A stretch of DNA of 64,000 bases from positions 22,292 to 86,291 of the forward strand of contig JAFLKM010000008.1 in the NCBI GenBank assembly GCA_019163335.1. The letters are read 5' to 3'. The DNA is from Desulfobulbaceae bacterium. GTDB taxonomy: Bacteria; Desulfobacterota; Desulfobulbia; Desulfobulbales; Desulfocapsaceae. This document shows, one piece after another, positions 7,315 through 15,570 of this stretch. Positions within the stretch are counted from its first letter, which is position 1. Every line of letters begins with the position of its first letter. The notes under the pieces are model-generated. The model saw only the letters and a program-made list of their open reading frames with translations, searched no databases and had not been told where the DNA came from. Made by a program: the position numbers and the translations under genes.

Positions 7315-9429
7315 TCAGGATGACGAGGCCTGGAAAACCACCACCCCCATTGCCCTGACCCGGACGGTGGTCATGGCTGCCTTTACCGGGGCCTGGTGCA
7401 GGGCCTGAAAATCCAGGGGCGATTCCAGGCTGGTGTCAATGATCTTACGCCATTGCCAGGTGGCAGGGGCTTGCGGGATCTGGGGCAGGGTGAAAATGGC
7501 GTCTTTATCCCGATCACCATTGAGCATGATCAAAAAACGGTCGTCCTGTCCGTTTTGCATGCTGCTGCCATTGAGGAGAAAGGCCAGGGTGTGGCATTGC
7601 TCGGACCAGTCCTGTTCACCGGGGGTGAGGGATTGCCATGTAATCTCCGGCGCTCCCTGGGCGCAGGACCCATCGCAGTCATGGGTAAAAAAACTTGTCC
7701 GGCAAAAGATGGGATGGGACTTGCGCAGGTGAATGCACTGCTCGACAAAGCGGAGGAGCCCGCTGTTCTTCTCGGCCTGGCCCCAGTTCAGCCAGTTGAG
7801 GGTGTTGTCCTGACACCAGCTGTTGTTGTTTCCTTTTTTGCTGTGGCCAAACTCGTCACCGGAGCTGATCATGGGGACGCCCTGGGAGAGAAGGAGGAGG
7901 ACGAACATGCTTCGCATCCTTCGAAGTCGCAGGGCTTCGATTTTTTTATCCCGGGTGATCCCTTCCCTGCCACTGTTCCAGCTGATGTTGTGGTTGTCCC
8001 CATCCCGGTTGTCTTCACCATTTTTGAGGTTGTGTTTTTCGTTAAAGCTGACCAGATCGGCGAGGGTAAATCCGTCATGGCTGGTGATGAAGTTAATCGA
8101 GTTAAAAGGATGGCGAAAGCTGGACTGGTAGAGATCCGAGCTGCCGGCGATTCGTGTGGCGAGGGCTGCAACGCTGTTGTCGTGGCCGGCCATAAAGGCG
8201 CGTACATCATCGCGAAACATGCCGTTCCACTCAGCCCAGCGGGCATCGGTGGAAAAGGTGCCGACCTGATACAGACCGCCGGCATCCCAGGCCTCGGCGA
8301 TGATCTTGGTGTCGCGCAGGACCGGATCTTCGGCAATCAGCTCGATCATCGGAGGATTGGCAAGCAGGTTTCCCGAGGTGTCGCGGCCGAGGATGGAGGC
8401 AAGATCAAACCGGAAGCCGTCGACATGCATCTCGATGACCCAGAAACGCAGGGCATCGCGGATCAGCTCCCGGACCACGGGATGGTTGCAGTTCATGGTG
8501 TTGCCGCAGCCGGAAAAGTTCAGGTACTCTTTGCTCTTCTTGTCGAGCAGATAGTAGATGCGGTTGTCAATGCCGCGAAAACTGGTGGTGTTCCCGTCAT
8601 ATCCGCCTTCGCCGGTGTGATTGAAGACCATGTCCAGGATGACCTCGATGCCGGCCTGGTGCAGGGCCAGCACCATCGCCTTGAATTCATTGATATGGTT
8701 GGCGGGATCGGCGGCATAGCCGGACTTCAGGGCAAAAAAGGAGACCGGGTTGTAACCCCAGAAATTTTTCAGGGCTTTACCGGTTTCCGGGTCTTGGAAG
8801 ACGTTGTCGTTTTCATCGAATTCGGTGACCGGCATCAGCTCCACCGCCGTGATTCCCAGCGCCTTCAGGTAGGGGATCTTTTCCCGGATGCCCTCGTAGG
8901 TGCCGGGGCAGGAGACCTTTGAGCTGTGGTGGCGGGTGAAACCGCGGACGTGCATTTCGTAGATGATGGTGCTGGCCAGTGGGATATTCAGCGGCTGATC
9001 ATTCTGCCAGTCGAAATCATGTCTGATAATGCCGCATTGGGGGAACTGGTCGCTGTGGGACTCTTCTCCCCAAGGGCGAGGACGGTGCATATGGCTGACC
9101 GGGTCGACAAGAAGGATATTGCTGTCATAGGCATGGCCGTTTTTTGCCGAGGCCTTTGGGCCGTCGATGCGATATCCGTAATGGAGGTCATTGCGGTTGG
9201 TTTCGAGCAGGATGTGCCAGAGATCTCCGGTTCGGTTGACTTCCGGGTGCAGGCGGAATTCTTTCTGATGCCGGGGCTCAGTGGAGGTCGCCGGCAGCTC
9301 AACGATGAGGGTGACCGAGTCGGCATGCCGTGAAAAAATGGAGAAATTGATACCTTCCCCGAGGATGGTACATCCGATGGGCAGGGCAAAGCCCCGGCGG
9401 GTGGTGAGCTGTTTTTTTCCCTTGGACAT
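7315..9429 (-). CDS. glgX: Glycogen debranching enzyme (GlgX/isoamylase type)
   Basis: A 704-residue GH13 enzyme expected to hydrolyse alpha-1,6 branches in glycogen or limit dextrins. An N-terminal CBM48-like beta-sandwich (about residues 10-130) precedes the catalytic barrel. Catalytic groups are seen as VDGFRFDLAS (nucleophile Asp near 342), IIAEAWDAGG (acid/base Glu near 379) and FITSHDGFTL (transition-state Asp near 452). VILDMVFNHTGEG is conserved region I. Length is in the usual 650-720 range. No other glycogen gene is adjacent, and the 260 bp downstream and 430 bp upstream hold no gene, so it is likely monocistronic. Confidence 0.93.
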   Translation of the reverse strand: MSKGKKQLTTRRGFALPIGCTILGEGINFSIFSRHADSVTLIVELPATSTEPRHQKEFRLHPEVNRTGDLWHILLETNRNDLHYGYRIDGPKASAKNGHAYDSNILLVDPVSHMHRPRPWGEESHSDQFPQCGIIRHDFDWQNDQPLNIPLASTIIYEMHVRGFTRHHSSKVSCPGTYEGIREKIPYLKALGITAVELMPVTEFDENDNVFQDPETGKALKNFWGYNPVSFFALKSGYAADPANHINEFKAMVLALHQAGIEVILDMVFNHTGEGGYDGNTTSFRGIDNRIYYLLDKKSKEYLNFSGCGNTMNCNHPVVRELIRDALRFWVIEMHVDGFRFDLASILGRDTSGNLLANPPMIELIAEDPVLRDTKIIAEAWDAGGLYQVGTFSTDARWAEWNGMFRDDVRAFMAGHDNSVAALATRIAGSSDLYQSSFRHPFNSINFITSHDGFTLADLVSFNEKHNLKNGEDNRDGDNHNISWNSGREGITRDKKIEALRLRRMRSMFVLLLLSQGVPMISSGDEFGHSKKGNNNSWCQDNTLNWLNWGQAEKNSGLLRFVEQCIHLRKSHPIFCRTSFFTHDCDGSCAQGAPEITWQSLTPGEQDWSEQCHTLAFLLNGSSMQNGQDDRFLIMLNGDRDKDAIFTLPQIPQAPATWQWRKIIDTSLESPLDFQALHQAPVKAAMTTVRVRAMGVVVFQASSS

Positions 9430-9532
9430 TTTTGAGAATGATAATTATAAGTTATAAAAACAGCGGACTGCAACAGTGAGCCCGGTGAAATTGAAGCGTT
9501 GTCGGCACAATGAGTCAACAAGACGAAGCGCC

Positions 9533-9745
9533 CCCCGATGAATGGGACAAGTGCTTTTCGCAGATTATTTCCTTGTAAACTATCATGGCTGGCCCAAATC
9601 AGCCGGCCACAACAAACTATGAAAAAACCCGGAACGAAGGGGACAGAATTTTTTTCGCGGTTTTATGCGAAAATTATTCTGTCCCCGGTTTTGAAAAGAT
9701 GATTTTCGGATAAATAAAACAAGAAAATAATCTTTAAAACACTCA
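9533..9745. repeat. Family 1 repeat split by a second hairpin element
   Basis: The left half of the family 1 repeat (CCCCCGATGAATGGGACAAG through CAGATTATTTCC) ends near 9576, and a right-half-like stretch (AAGAAAATAATC) resumes near 9719. Between them lies about 140 bp that includes a strong inverted repeat at 9639-9686 with ends GGGGACAGAAT / ATTCTGTCCCC and an inner stem TTTCGC / GCGAAA. This looks like insertion of one small palindromic element into another. The whole 430-bp gap between glgX and the DUF1566 gene holds nothing else recognisable. Confidence 0.55.
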
Positions 9746-9859
9746 ATCTGGTAGCAGATTACAGGATCCATCAGGAAAGGGAAAGACAGAAATTTTGGTT
9801 GTCTGAGCCGATCTACCTGGAACCTGAATTATGCCGCCATAACCAGGGAGGAAGACAGT

Positions 9860-10795
9860 ATGGGATTGTTCCAGAGGCTTTTGATCAGTGATTCGACTAT
9901 CAGGGGGATTGACTGGGGAATGACTCCTGACTTGAGTTTTGGTACCTTTGAGTCCTGGGGTGGCCGGGAAAGAATCCGGAATAACCAGGAACGCATTTGT
10001 TATTTTTTTATCGATAACTGGGGACAGGTGCCAAAGCTCTGCCTGATGGAGCGGGGGGTGAAATATGCCAAGGTCCTGGCCGAGATCGCTGCTCCCGCCG
10101 AAATGGTGAAAGAATGCGTGCGTGAGCAGGGAACTTCTTCGCAGTTTGAAAGAAGTTATGCCATTAACGGTGTGCTGAAGAAATGGCTGCTGGAGAATGT
10201 GGTTGAGGTGGACGGGGATGAATATGTTACGCCCGTCGCCATTGCCATCGCGGTGGAGAAAATGGGACTGCTTCCGAGATCCGGCGGCAAGCCGTTTACC
10301 GGCAGTCCTTGTGTCCTGCCGGCAGAGCAGGGGGTGATTAATGATGAAGAACTTGAGCCCCTGCTCAAGAAATGGAATTTTTTTGATTCGGTTCTCAATC
10401 CGCAGGGAAAGTTTGATAACGCCCTGGTGGATAATGGCGACGGCCTGACCATCACCGATGAGCGTACCGGCCTTATGTGGCAGATTGGAGGGTTGGAGAT
10501 TGCCTCTTACCGGACCATGCAGCGCCACATTGAGAAGCTCAACGAAGAGGGCTTTGCCGGATTCCACGACTGGCGCCTGCCGACCATGGAAGAAGGGATG
10601 TCGCTGATGGAGCCGGAGATGAACGCAAAGGGGGTGTATCTGAACCCCTGTTTTTCCAAGGAACAACCCTTTATTTTTGTCGCCGCCAAACGCAAACCGG
10701 GCGGCTACTGGTTCATAGATTACAAACAGGGCCGTGCCTTCTGGTCATCCGGCAGTATCCCCGGCGGCTTTGGCCGGTTGTGCCGGGCAGTATAG
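9860..10795 (+). CDS. DUF1566 (Lcl C-terminal) domain protein
   Basis: A 311-residue protein with an excellent ribosome-binding site (GGGAGGAAG) before the ATG. The C-terminal third (about 190-311) is a DUF1566/Lcl_C domain, a C-type-lectin-like fold: DNGDGLTITDERTGLMWQ, FHDWRLPTMEE and the final GGFGRLC. The N-terminal 180 residues match no family I can name; they contain repeated aromatic and charged stretches and no signal peptide, which is unusual since many DUF1566 proteins are exported. DUF1566 genes are often present in large, variable sets in deltaproteobacteria. A copy of the last about 75 coding bases recurs at 15071-15150 together with the downstream repeat. Confidence 0.75.
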   Translation: MGLFQRLLISDSTIRGIDWGMTPDLSFGTFESWGGRERIRNNQERICYFFIDNWGQVPKLCLMERGVKYAKVLAEIAAPAEMVKECVREQGTSSQFERSYAINGVLKKWLLENVVEVDGDEYVTPVAIAIAVEKMGLLPRSGGKPFTGSPCVLPAEQGVINDEELEPLLKKWNFFDSVLNPQGKFDNALVDNGDGLTITDERTGLMWQIGGLEIASYRTMQRHIEKLNEEGFAGFHDWRLPTMEEGMSLMEPEMNAKGVYLNPCFSKEQPFIFVAAKRKPGGYWFIDYKQGRAFWSSGSIPGGFGRLCRAV

Positions 10796-10805
10796 CATGG
10801 CAGGT

Positions 10806-10938
10806 ACTACAAGTATCCCGTAAAGGCTGCATTAGGAAGAACACCAAGGCAGGGTCGTTAAGTTGGCTCTGCCTTTTTTTTATGTCTAACCAAGGATGAG
10901 TATTAGTTGGTGTTTGGGTACCGTCAAGGGTGGCCTTA
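10806..10938 (+). repeat. Family 3 repeat copy A with terminator hairpin
   Basis: The sequence after the DUF1566 stop (CTACAAGTATCCCGTAAAGG onward) recurs at 13177 and 15158. Its core is an intrinsic-terminator hairpin at 10846-10881, AAGGCAGGGTC / GGCTCTGCCTT followed by eight T. It is followed in all plus-strand copies by ATGTCTAACCAAGGATGAGT, and in copies A and B by TACCGTCAA and GGTGGCC. It probably ends the DUF1566 transcript. Confidence 0.8.
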
Positions 10939-10944
10939 TAGAAC

Positions 10945-11109
10945 CCGGTGATTGCCTTTACAGGTGCTGGATCAGCCCAGCATTTTGTTGAAGTCTTCCA
11001 GGAAACTGATGTCGAAGCCGCACTTGCCGCCGGTATCTTCCACCGACAGGAAGTGTCGATCAGTGAGGTCAAGGAGGCCATGCGGAAAAAGAACATTGAG
11101 ACCCGATGA
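10945..11109 (+). pseudogene. hisF: hisF 3' fragment (C-terminal 54 codons)
   Basis: In frame from 10945 to the TGA at 11107 the translation reads PVIAFTGAGSAQHFVEVFQE, continues with DVEAALAAGIFHRQEVSISE and ends VKEAMRKKNIETR. This is the C-terminal end of imidazole glycerol phosphate synthase subunit HisF (the family sequence is PVIASGGAG...HF...GADAALAASIFH). The usual Ser-Gly of the phosphate-binding strand is Phe-Thr here. An in-frame stop sits two codons upstream, no start exists and no other his gene is near, so it is a remnant. It abuts the end of repeat copy A. Confidence 0.8.
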
Positions 11110-11127
11110 CGCCGGACACCATTCGCC

Positions 11128-11174
11128 GGGGACAGAATGGCTTTTGCATACAGCTGCAAAAAAAATCAGTCCCC
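11128..11174. repeat. GGGGACAG-type hairpin element
   Basis: An imperfect palindrome with outer arms GGGGACAG / CAGTCCCC and inner arms TTTTGCA / TGCAAAA. It resembles the element at 9639-9686, which also has GGGGACAG ends. Such sequences are commonly dispersed near REP-type transposases in deltaproteobacteria, but none is encoded here. Confidence 0.5.
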
Positions 11175-11229
11175 TCAGGCCCCTTGGTGGCACAGTTATA
11201 ATCTGCCAATGGGTTTCTTGCCCGGGACA

Positions 11230-11892
11230 TCACCACAGTTCCCACGTTCCAGAAGAGATGACGTAGACACCTAAAATCAGGTTGCTCGTCCCATGAGCAA
11301 CAATACAGTTCCAAAGGTCGCGCCGCCAATACAAAAGGATATTCAACAGACTGCAATAAACCGCAGCGGCAAGCCATTCCGGGTGGGCGAGTGTGAATAG
11401 AAAAGTGACCCATAAAAATGATTTCATGGTAAAAACACCAATTTTCTGATCCTGCCAATTGGGTGAGATGACCCATCGTAACAGGAACCCCCGCCAGAAA
11501 ATCTCTTCTACCAATGGAACAAGGACTGAAAGCCCCAACAACCGAACAACCACAAATCCCCATTGCCCAACTGGATGTGCAATCGACTGAAAAGGATTAA
11601 AAGCCACCCTTCCCTCTGGTTGGAGCCATTCCGGCAAAAAACGAATGAAAGCTTGTTCAAGCTGTAACTGGCAAATGAAAATCCAGGCCACAATGCCAAT
11701 AATTCCAGCAATAATCCCGGATACTATGTTGCTGTGTATTTTTATTATGCCCTTGCCGTAAACCATATAAAAAGTCGCTGCACCAACCATAACAACGCCC
11801 ACGGTGTAGACCAAAGGATAGTAGCTGGAAGCATGAGACGATATCTGTACCAAGACAAGATAAAGGGCAAACGGCAGAATAAAGGGAGACAT
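11230..11892 (-). CDS. CPBP/CAAX-type intramembrane protease, PEP-CTERM associated
   Basis: A 220-residue polytopic membrane protein. The catalytic signature of CPBP (Abi) glutamic proteases is present: VEEIFWRGF with paired Glu at residues 129-130 and Arg at 134, a His in FTLAHPEW (about 168) and a third conserved region AHGTSN (about 200). The length and composition fit the small CAAX-prenyl-protease-related family confined to exosortase/PEP-CTERM genomes. It sits 92 bp downstream of a PEP-CTERM protein gene on the same strand, which supports a link to processing or sorting of that class. A terminator-like hairpin lies in the gap, so co-transcription may be partial. Confidence 0.75.
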   Translation of the reverse strand: MSPFILPFALYLVLVQISSHASSYYPLVYTVGVVMVGAATFYMVYGKGIIKIHSNIVSGIIAGIIGIVAWIFICQLQLEQAFIRFLPEWLQPEGRVAFNPFQSIAHPVGQWGFVVVRLLGLSVLVPLVEEIFWRGFLLRWVISPNWQDQKIGVFTMKSFLWVTFLFTLAHPEWLAAAVYCSLLNILLYWRRDLWNCIVAHGTSNLILGVYVISSGTWELW

Positions 11893-11921
11893 ATCTGAAA
11901 GGTGAAAATCCTGTAGAGTCC

Positions 11922-11958
11922 AAAAAAAAAGGCAGGGCCAAATGAATGACCTTGCCTT
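11922..11958 (-). terminator. Intrinsic terminator of the PEP-CTERM gene (family 3 copy D)
   Basis: Read on the minus strand this is AAGGCAAGGTC, a loop, GGCCCTGCCTT and a run of nine T, placed 27 bases beyond the PEP-CTERM stop codon. The stem and the loop ATTCATTT match the terminators at 13215 and 15202 on the other strand almost exactly. Confidence 0.85.
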
Positions 11959-11984
11959 GATGTGTCCGTCCTACCAAAAAGAAA

Positions 11985-12662
11985 TCAGGCTTTCTTTTTC
12001 CTGCGTGCTGCGATGAGCCCAGCTATACCGGTGCCCACGAGAAGCATGGTGGCTGGCTCGGGGACTGGGGCGGCATCTCCTGTAACTTTTATATCGTACC
12101 CTGTTCCGCCTCCATGATCTTCTCTCAATATTTGCAAATAATGAGACCCTGCTGAAAGAGAACCTATATTTGTTTGATATTCATTAGGGACCGCTCCTCC
12201 TGGGGCTAACCATCCATTAAGAAATGTACCGTCAAGCCAGGCGAAAATGCCATTATCGACTCCAAACTGGGCAACTACGTTAACAAGACCATTTGTTCCA
12301 GCATTAATTATATAAACTATGGCTGTTTCATCGTTAACAGCCCAAGATCTCGGGATAGGACTAAATGACCAATTTGTATTCAGATTCGTAGGGTCTGTAA
12401 GCCAGTCACCTAATATGGCTGATGCACTTGAGAGGTCTGGCTCAAAAGGAACTGGATTAAAAATGGGGTCAGTAGGAGTACTGCCTGCGCCAGGAAACAA
12501 AAAAGTGCCCATAGCTGGATTTGTTGAATCCAATGTTTTTCCGATAGAAGAATTATAATACCCACTAGTTGAGTTATCGATTATGGTTGTGGCACTCGTT
12601 ATCCCAGCCGTACCCAACATCATCACTCCAACCGCCAAACCTGCCCAAAGTGTCTTTTTCAT
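11985..12662 (-). CDS. PEP-CTERM sorting-domain protein
   Basis: A 225-residue exported protein with an N-terminal signal peptide (MKKTLWAGLAVGVMMLGTAG) and a textbook C-terminal sorting signal: VPEPATMLLVGTGIAG followed by a basic RRKKKA end. Exosortase is expected to cleave near the PEP motif (about residue 201) and deliver the protein to the outer surface or matrix. The middle is Asn/Thr/Gly-rich, with a conserved-looking SHYLQILREDHGGGTGYDI stretch typical of jelly-roll-like PEP-CTERM proteins. Base composition is clearly more AT-rich than the flanking housekeeping genes. A well-matched sigma-54 promoter lies 82-97 bp upstream. Confidence 0.92.
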   Translation of the reverse strand: MKKTLWAGLAVGVMMLGTAGITSATTIIDNSTSGYYNSSIGKTLDSTNPAMGTFLFPGAGSTPTDPIFNPVPFEPDLSSASAILGDWLTDPTNLNTNWSFSPIPRSWAVNDETAIVYIINAGTNGLVNVVAQFGVDNGIFAWLDGTFLNGWLAPGGAVPNEYQTNIGSLSAGSHYLQILREDHGGGTGYDIKVTGDAAPVPEPATMLLVGTGIAGLIAARRKKKA

Positions 12663-12743
12663 TTTTTTTCCTTTTTAATGTTAAGCGAGCGCCATCCCCT
12701 TTGCATGACACCCAAAACTGAATGATTTTATTCAGTATTGGTA

Positions 12744-12759
12744 TGCAAAACTTGCGCCA
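12744..12759 (-). promoter_or_regulatory. Sigma-54 promoter of the PEP-CTERM gene
   Basis: On the minus strand the sequence is TGGCGCAAGTTTTGCA, matching the -24/-12 consensus TGGCAC-N5-TTGCA at 15 of the fixed and spaced positions, with GG and GC exactly placed. The inferred start site leaves a leader of about 70 bases before the ATG. PEP-CTERM exopolysaccharide systems are known to be linked to a PrsK/PrsR two-component pair of the sigma-54 activator class, which fits. Upstream palindromes built on CCGGTTTTCCGG at 12857-12874 and 13051-13080 are candidate activator sites. Confidence 0.75.
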
Positions 12760-12856
12760 ACTGAATTTCTATCCATTGTGATTAGTTTTTTACTAATAAA
12801 ACAAGTATGTTCCGTGCATGATTGAGGGGTGTGGCGATGCCGGTCATTCACAGCCT

Positions 12857-13080
12857 TTTCCGGTTTTCCGGAAATGACATCACGCTTTCCTGTAATTTTT
12901 TATCATTTTCAAGGTTTTCTGACCCTGCATTGAAGCGAGACCAGCTTTTCAGTCATTACAAATTTTACCTATAAACAAGCGTATGCCAAATACTAGCGTC
13001 TGATCAGCGGCCTGTTTTTTCCAAAAAAAGAAGGGTTGTTATCAAAATTTCGGTTTTCCGGACAAATTGTCGGGAAACCG
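12857..13080. promoter_or_regulatory. Two palindromes upstream of the sigma-54 promoter
   Basis: TTTCCGG TTTT CCGGAAA at 12857-12874 is a perfect 7-bp inverted repeat. At 13051-13080 an imperfect palindrome runs CGGTTTTCCGGACAA / ATTGTCGGGAAACCG. Both share the CCGGTTTTCCGG theme and sit about 100-335 bp upstream of the sigma-54 promoter, the usual distance of enhancer sites. Assigning them to an activator is inference. Confidence 0.4.
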
Positions 13081-13916
13081 GAAAAAAGAAAAAGAAAGGG
13101 GAGTAAATGGTGAAGGGAGGGAAATACTCCTAAAAATGATGCTTCTTGCTGCCCAACCCCGTCACTCGATAGCCCTAACAAGTATGCCGTAAAGGCTACA
13201 CTAGAAGAACATCGAAGGCAGGGTCATTCATTTGGCTCTGCCTTTTTTTATGTCTAACCAAGGATGAGTTCTGCTGTTGTCGGTGTACCGTCAAAGGTGG
13301 CCCTTCGCAGAAACAACGACGAGACTTGCTGACAAAGCCCCTTCGCTTGTTCTTAACTCTATGCGTTATCTTGTTGCTGCCTTTCTCTGGCCAAAGAAAC
13401 GGAAATGGCAGGTGCTTGGCGGATCAGCCTTTTACCCTTGAGGGTCTTTCGTATCTGCTCACAAAAAACAAGAAACGAATTAACTTCAGGCTGGCGTTTT
13501 TCAGAGGTGAGAGCAGCCAAGCTTTTGCTGACAATGAACGTTTCCGTATCCGAACAAATAAAAATCACCCACTTACTTCTGTTTAAGGTAGGTGCTTTTT
13601 GTTCCATAGAGTTGCTAAAGGTCAGCAGGGCAATGAGCCATGGGACAATGATCAGATCTGCTCGTCAGCGTGAGCCATCCAAACCCTTTTTCATGCCGAA
13701 AATAGAATATTCTTGCCAGGGGGATTGATAGGTGCAAATCTTATTGTATTATTAGATATCTATTAAATGTTGGCGAATGCACAGAAAAAATTAGGTAATA
13801 TTTTGTGTGTGTGATAGACCATATAAAATTACTTGGCAACGTGAGATTTTATCGATCATGCCATAACCGTTAGGATCTCACCAGAGATCACAAAAACAAT
13901 CAACCAAAGGCAAAAA
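13081..13916. other. Long intergenic region without a convincing gene; holds family 3 copy B
   Basis: Copy B of the family 3 repeat occupies about 13177-13310, with its terminator hairpin at 13215-13249 (AAGGCAGGGTC / GGCTCTGCCTT, seven T). Short open frames exist on both strands between 13326 and 13728, but they overlap one another, lack ribosome-binding sites and match no family I recognise. The final 190 bp are very AT-rich and probably carry the promoter of the outer-membrane protein gene. Confidence 0.6.
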
Positions 13917-14549
13917 ATGAAGAAGCAAATTCTAACAATCGCATGTTGTGCAGCGCTACTTTCTGTCTCTTCCATCGCATACAGTGCTGAAGGTCTTTAT
14001 ATGAGTGGCAACGTTGGGCTTGCAATAGCCAATGATTCCGACGTCACTGATCCTGCCTTGTCAGGCTTTGAGATGAATTTTGAATCCGATAGTGGAGTTG
14101 CCTTTTCTGGTGCCATAGGAAATTCCTTTAGTAACTATGTTAGGCTTGAAGCCGAGATTGCATATCAAAAAAACGATATGGATAAAGCCAGTATTTTAGG
14201 ATTTGGCTTCCCCATAAATGGTGATACATCCAGTACTGCGTTGTTATTCAATGGATATTTTGATTTTGTAAACAAGAGTGCCTTTACACCATACATAAGT
14301 GGTGGGATGGGTTTTGCGAATGTTGACATAAGTGACACTTCTATACCAGGTTTTGGCCCTTTTACATCCAGTGGCGACGACACAGTATTCGCATACCAAT
14401 TTGGCGTGGGCCTGGGATATGCTGTGAATGACAAAGTCACACTCGATCTCAAATATCGCTATTTTGGGACGGCAGATTTAGAAATTGACACTACTGAAGT
14501 AGAATATTCAAGCCACAACATTTATGCTGGCATACGATTTAACCTGTAA
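13917..14549 (+). CDS. Outer-membrane beta-barrel protein (OmpW/opacity-like porin family)
   Basis: A 210-residue protein with a clear signal peptide (cleavage after SIAYSA, about residue 23) and alternating amphipathic strands: LYMSGNVGLAIAND, YVRLEAEIAYQ, FTPYISGGMGFANV, FAYQFGVGLGYAV, VTLDLKYRYF. It ends NIYAGIRFNL with a terminal aromatic-hydrophobic strand, the outer-membrane insertion signal. This fits an 8-stranded barrel of the opacity/OmpA-like group. AAAGG precedes the ATG. It is AT-rich and stands alone. Function is unknown; such proteins act as small pores, adhesins or structural barrels. Confidence 0.85.
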   Translation: MKKQILTIACCAALLSVSSIAYSAEGLYMSGNVGLAIANDSDVTDPALSGFEMNFESDSGVAFSGAIGNSFSNYVRLEAEIAYQKNDMDKASILGFGFPINGDTSSTALLFNGYFDFVNKSAFTPYISGGMGFANVDISDTSIPGFGPFTSSGDDTVFAYQFGVGLGYAVNDKVTLDLKYRYFGTADLEIDTTEVEYSSHNIYAGIRFNL

Positions 14550-15570
14550 TTTCTTTCAGATGCGTTATCAATGCCGGAGGCAAGTGGGCTATTGTCTCTG
14601 GCATTGTTTTTAGATTCACAGAAATAATTCTTTCAACAAACCGACCAGCCTTTATTACCCCAACAATTAAATCATTTCTTGTTTTATGTACCCTGGCTCT
14701 TCCTCTATTGTTTTGGTTCATCGTGTTTCCCAATTTTATTTGTTCTAATTTACATCCAATCTCATAAGTTTGTTTCCTGGTGAATAAAAAGGACCAGAGC
14801 AAGTTTACGGTCTCTTCTCACCCCAGAGCTTTCCGCACAATGGCGGCCAGGTTAGCGTGTCATCTTTTCTGGAAATTCAAGTCAGGCTGGGTTTGGGTGG
14901 TCGGTGGGTCAATTTTGATGGGTGGATCTAGGCAAAGAACGATGGCTTTTTTGAGTGGCCAAAACGCACATGAGCCAGTTGGGATTTGGCTGGGTGACGG
15001 GTTGAAACGGTAAGGGAAAACACAGTAAATATTCGAAGGCACTGGATTTCCAAAACGGCTCGGAAGGTTTATAGATTACAAGCAGGGCCGTGCCTTCTGG
15101 TCATCCGGCAGTATCCCCGGCGGCTTTGGCCGTTTGTGCAGGGCAGTATAGCATGGGTGGCACTACAAGTATGCCGTAAAGGCTACACTAGGAAAAACAC
15201 CAAGGCAGGGTCATTCATTTGGCTCTGCCTTTTTTTATGTCTAACCAAGGATGAGTTCTACTGTTGTCGGGAGTAAAAAGGGGTCAGAATAAAATTAAAT
15301 CTTTCTTTAACATACGAAAAAACATAGGATTGCATTGTTTCGGTTCATCGTGAATTAAAGGATTCGATTGTTTAAGTGAGTGTACGTCAACGGAGGAATT
15401 CTCCATACCCAAACAACGCTAAAAACACTGTCCGGGCTTTTAGTGGTAACTACCTGTATTGTAATGTTTTTCTGTGCAGAGGCGCAGGGATTTCTTTGTC
15501 CTTCTCAGCGTCTCTGTCCGTGATCAGTTGCTAATCTGTAAACAATGTGGAGAGTTACGAGCAAAATTGC
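14550..15570. other. Intergenic region with duplicated DUF1566 tail and family 3 copy C
   Basis: From about 15071 the sequence repeats the last 75 or so coding bases of the DUF1566 gene (GGGCCGTGCCTTCTGGTCAT onward) and then family 3 copy C, whose terminator hairpin is at 15202-15236. No upstream coding part is present, so this is a gene-tail remnant carried with the repeat. A GGGGTCAGAATAAAATTAAA stretch at 15290-15309 resembles ends often found near transposases. A minus-strand open frame at 14539-14802 lacks support. No RNA gene is seen. Confidence 0.65.

Noticed and set aside
10713..11159. Minus-strand open frame of 148 codons
   Set aside because: It is antisense to the DUF1566 tail, the repeat and the hisF fragment, whose plus-strand reading is clearly the meaningful one.
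13326..13728. Overlapping short open frames on both strands, one faintly transposase-like
   Set aside because: No ribosome-binding site, no recognisable domain and mutual overlap; treated as non-coding.
14539..14802. 87-codon minus-strand open frame convergent to the porin gene
   Set aside because: It overlaps the porin stop, has no good start signal and matches no family.
10720..15150. Possible diversity-generating retroelement (variable repeat in the DUF1566 gene, template at 15071)
   Set aside because: Differences between the copies are few and not confined to adenines, no reverse transcriptase or accessory gene is present, and the second copy lies before a terminator rather than in a template context.
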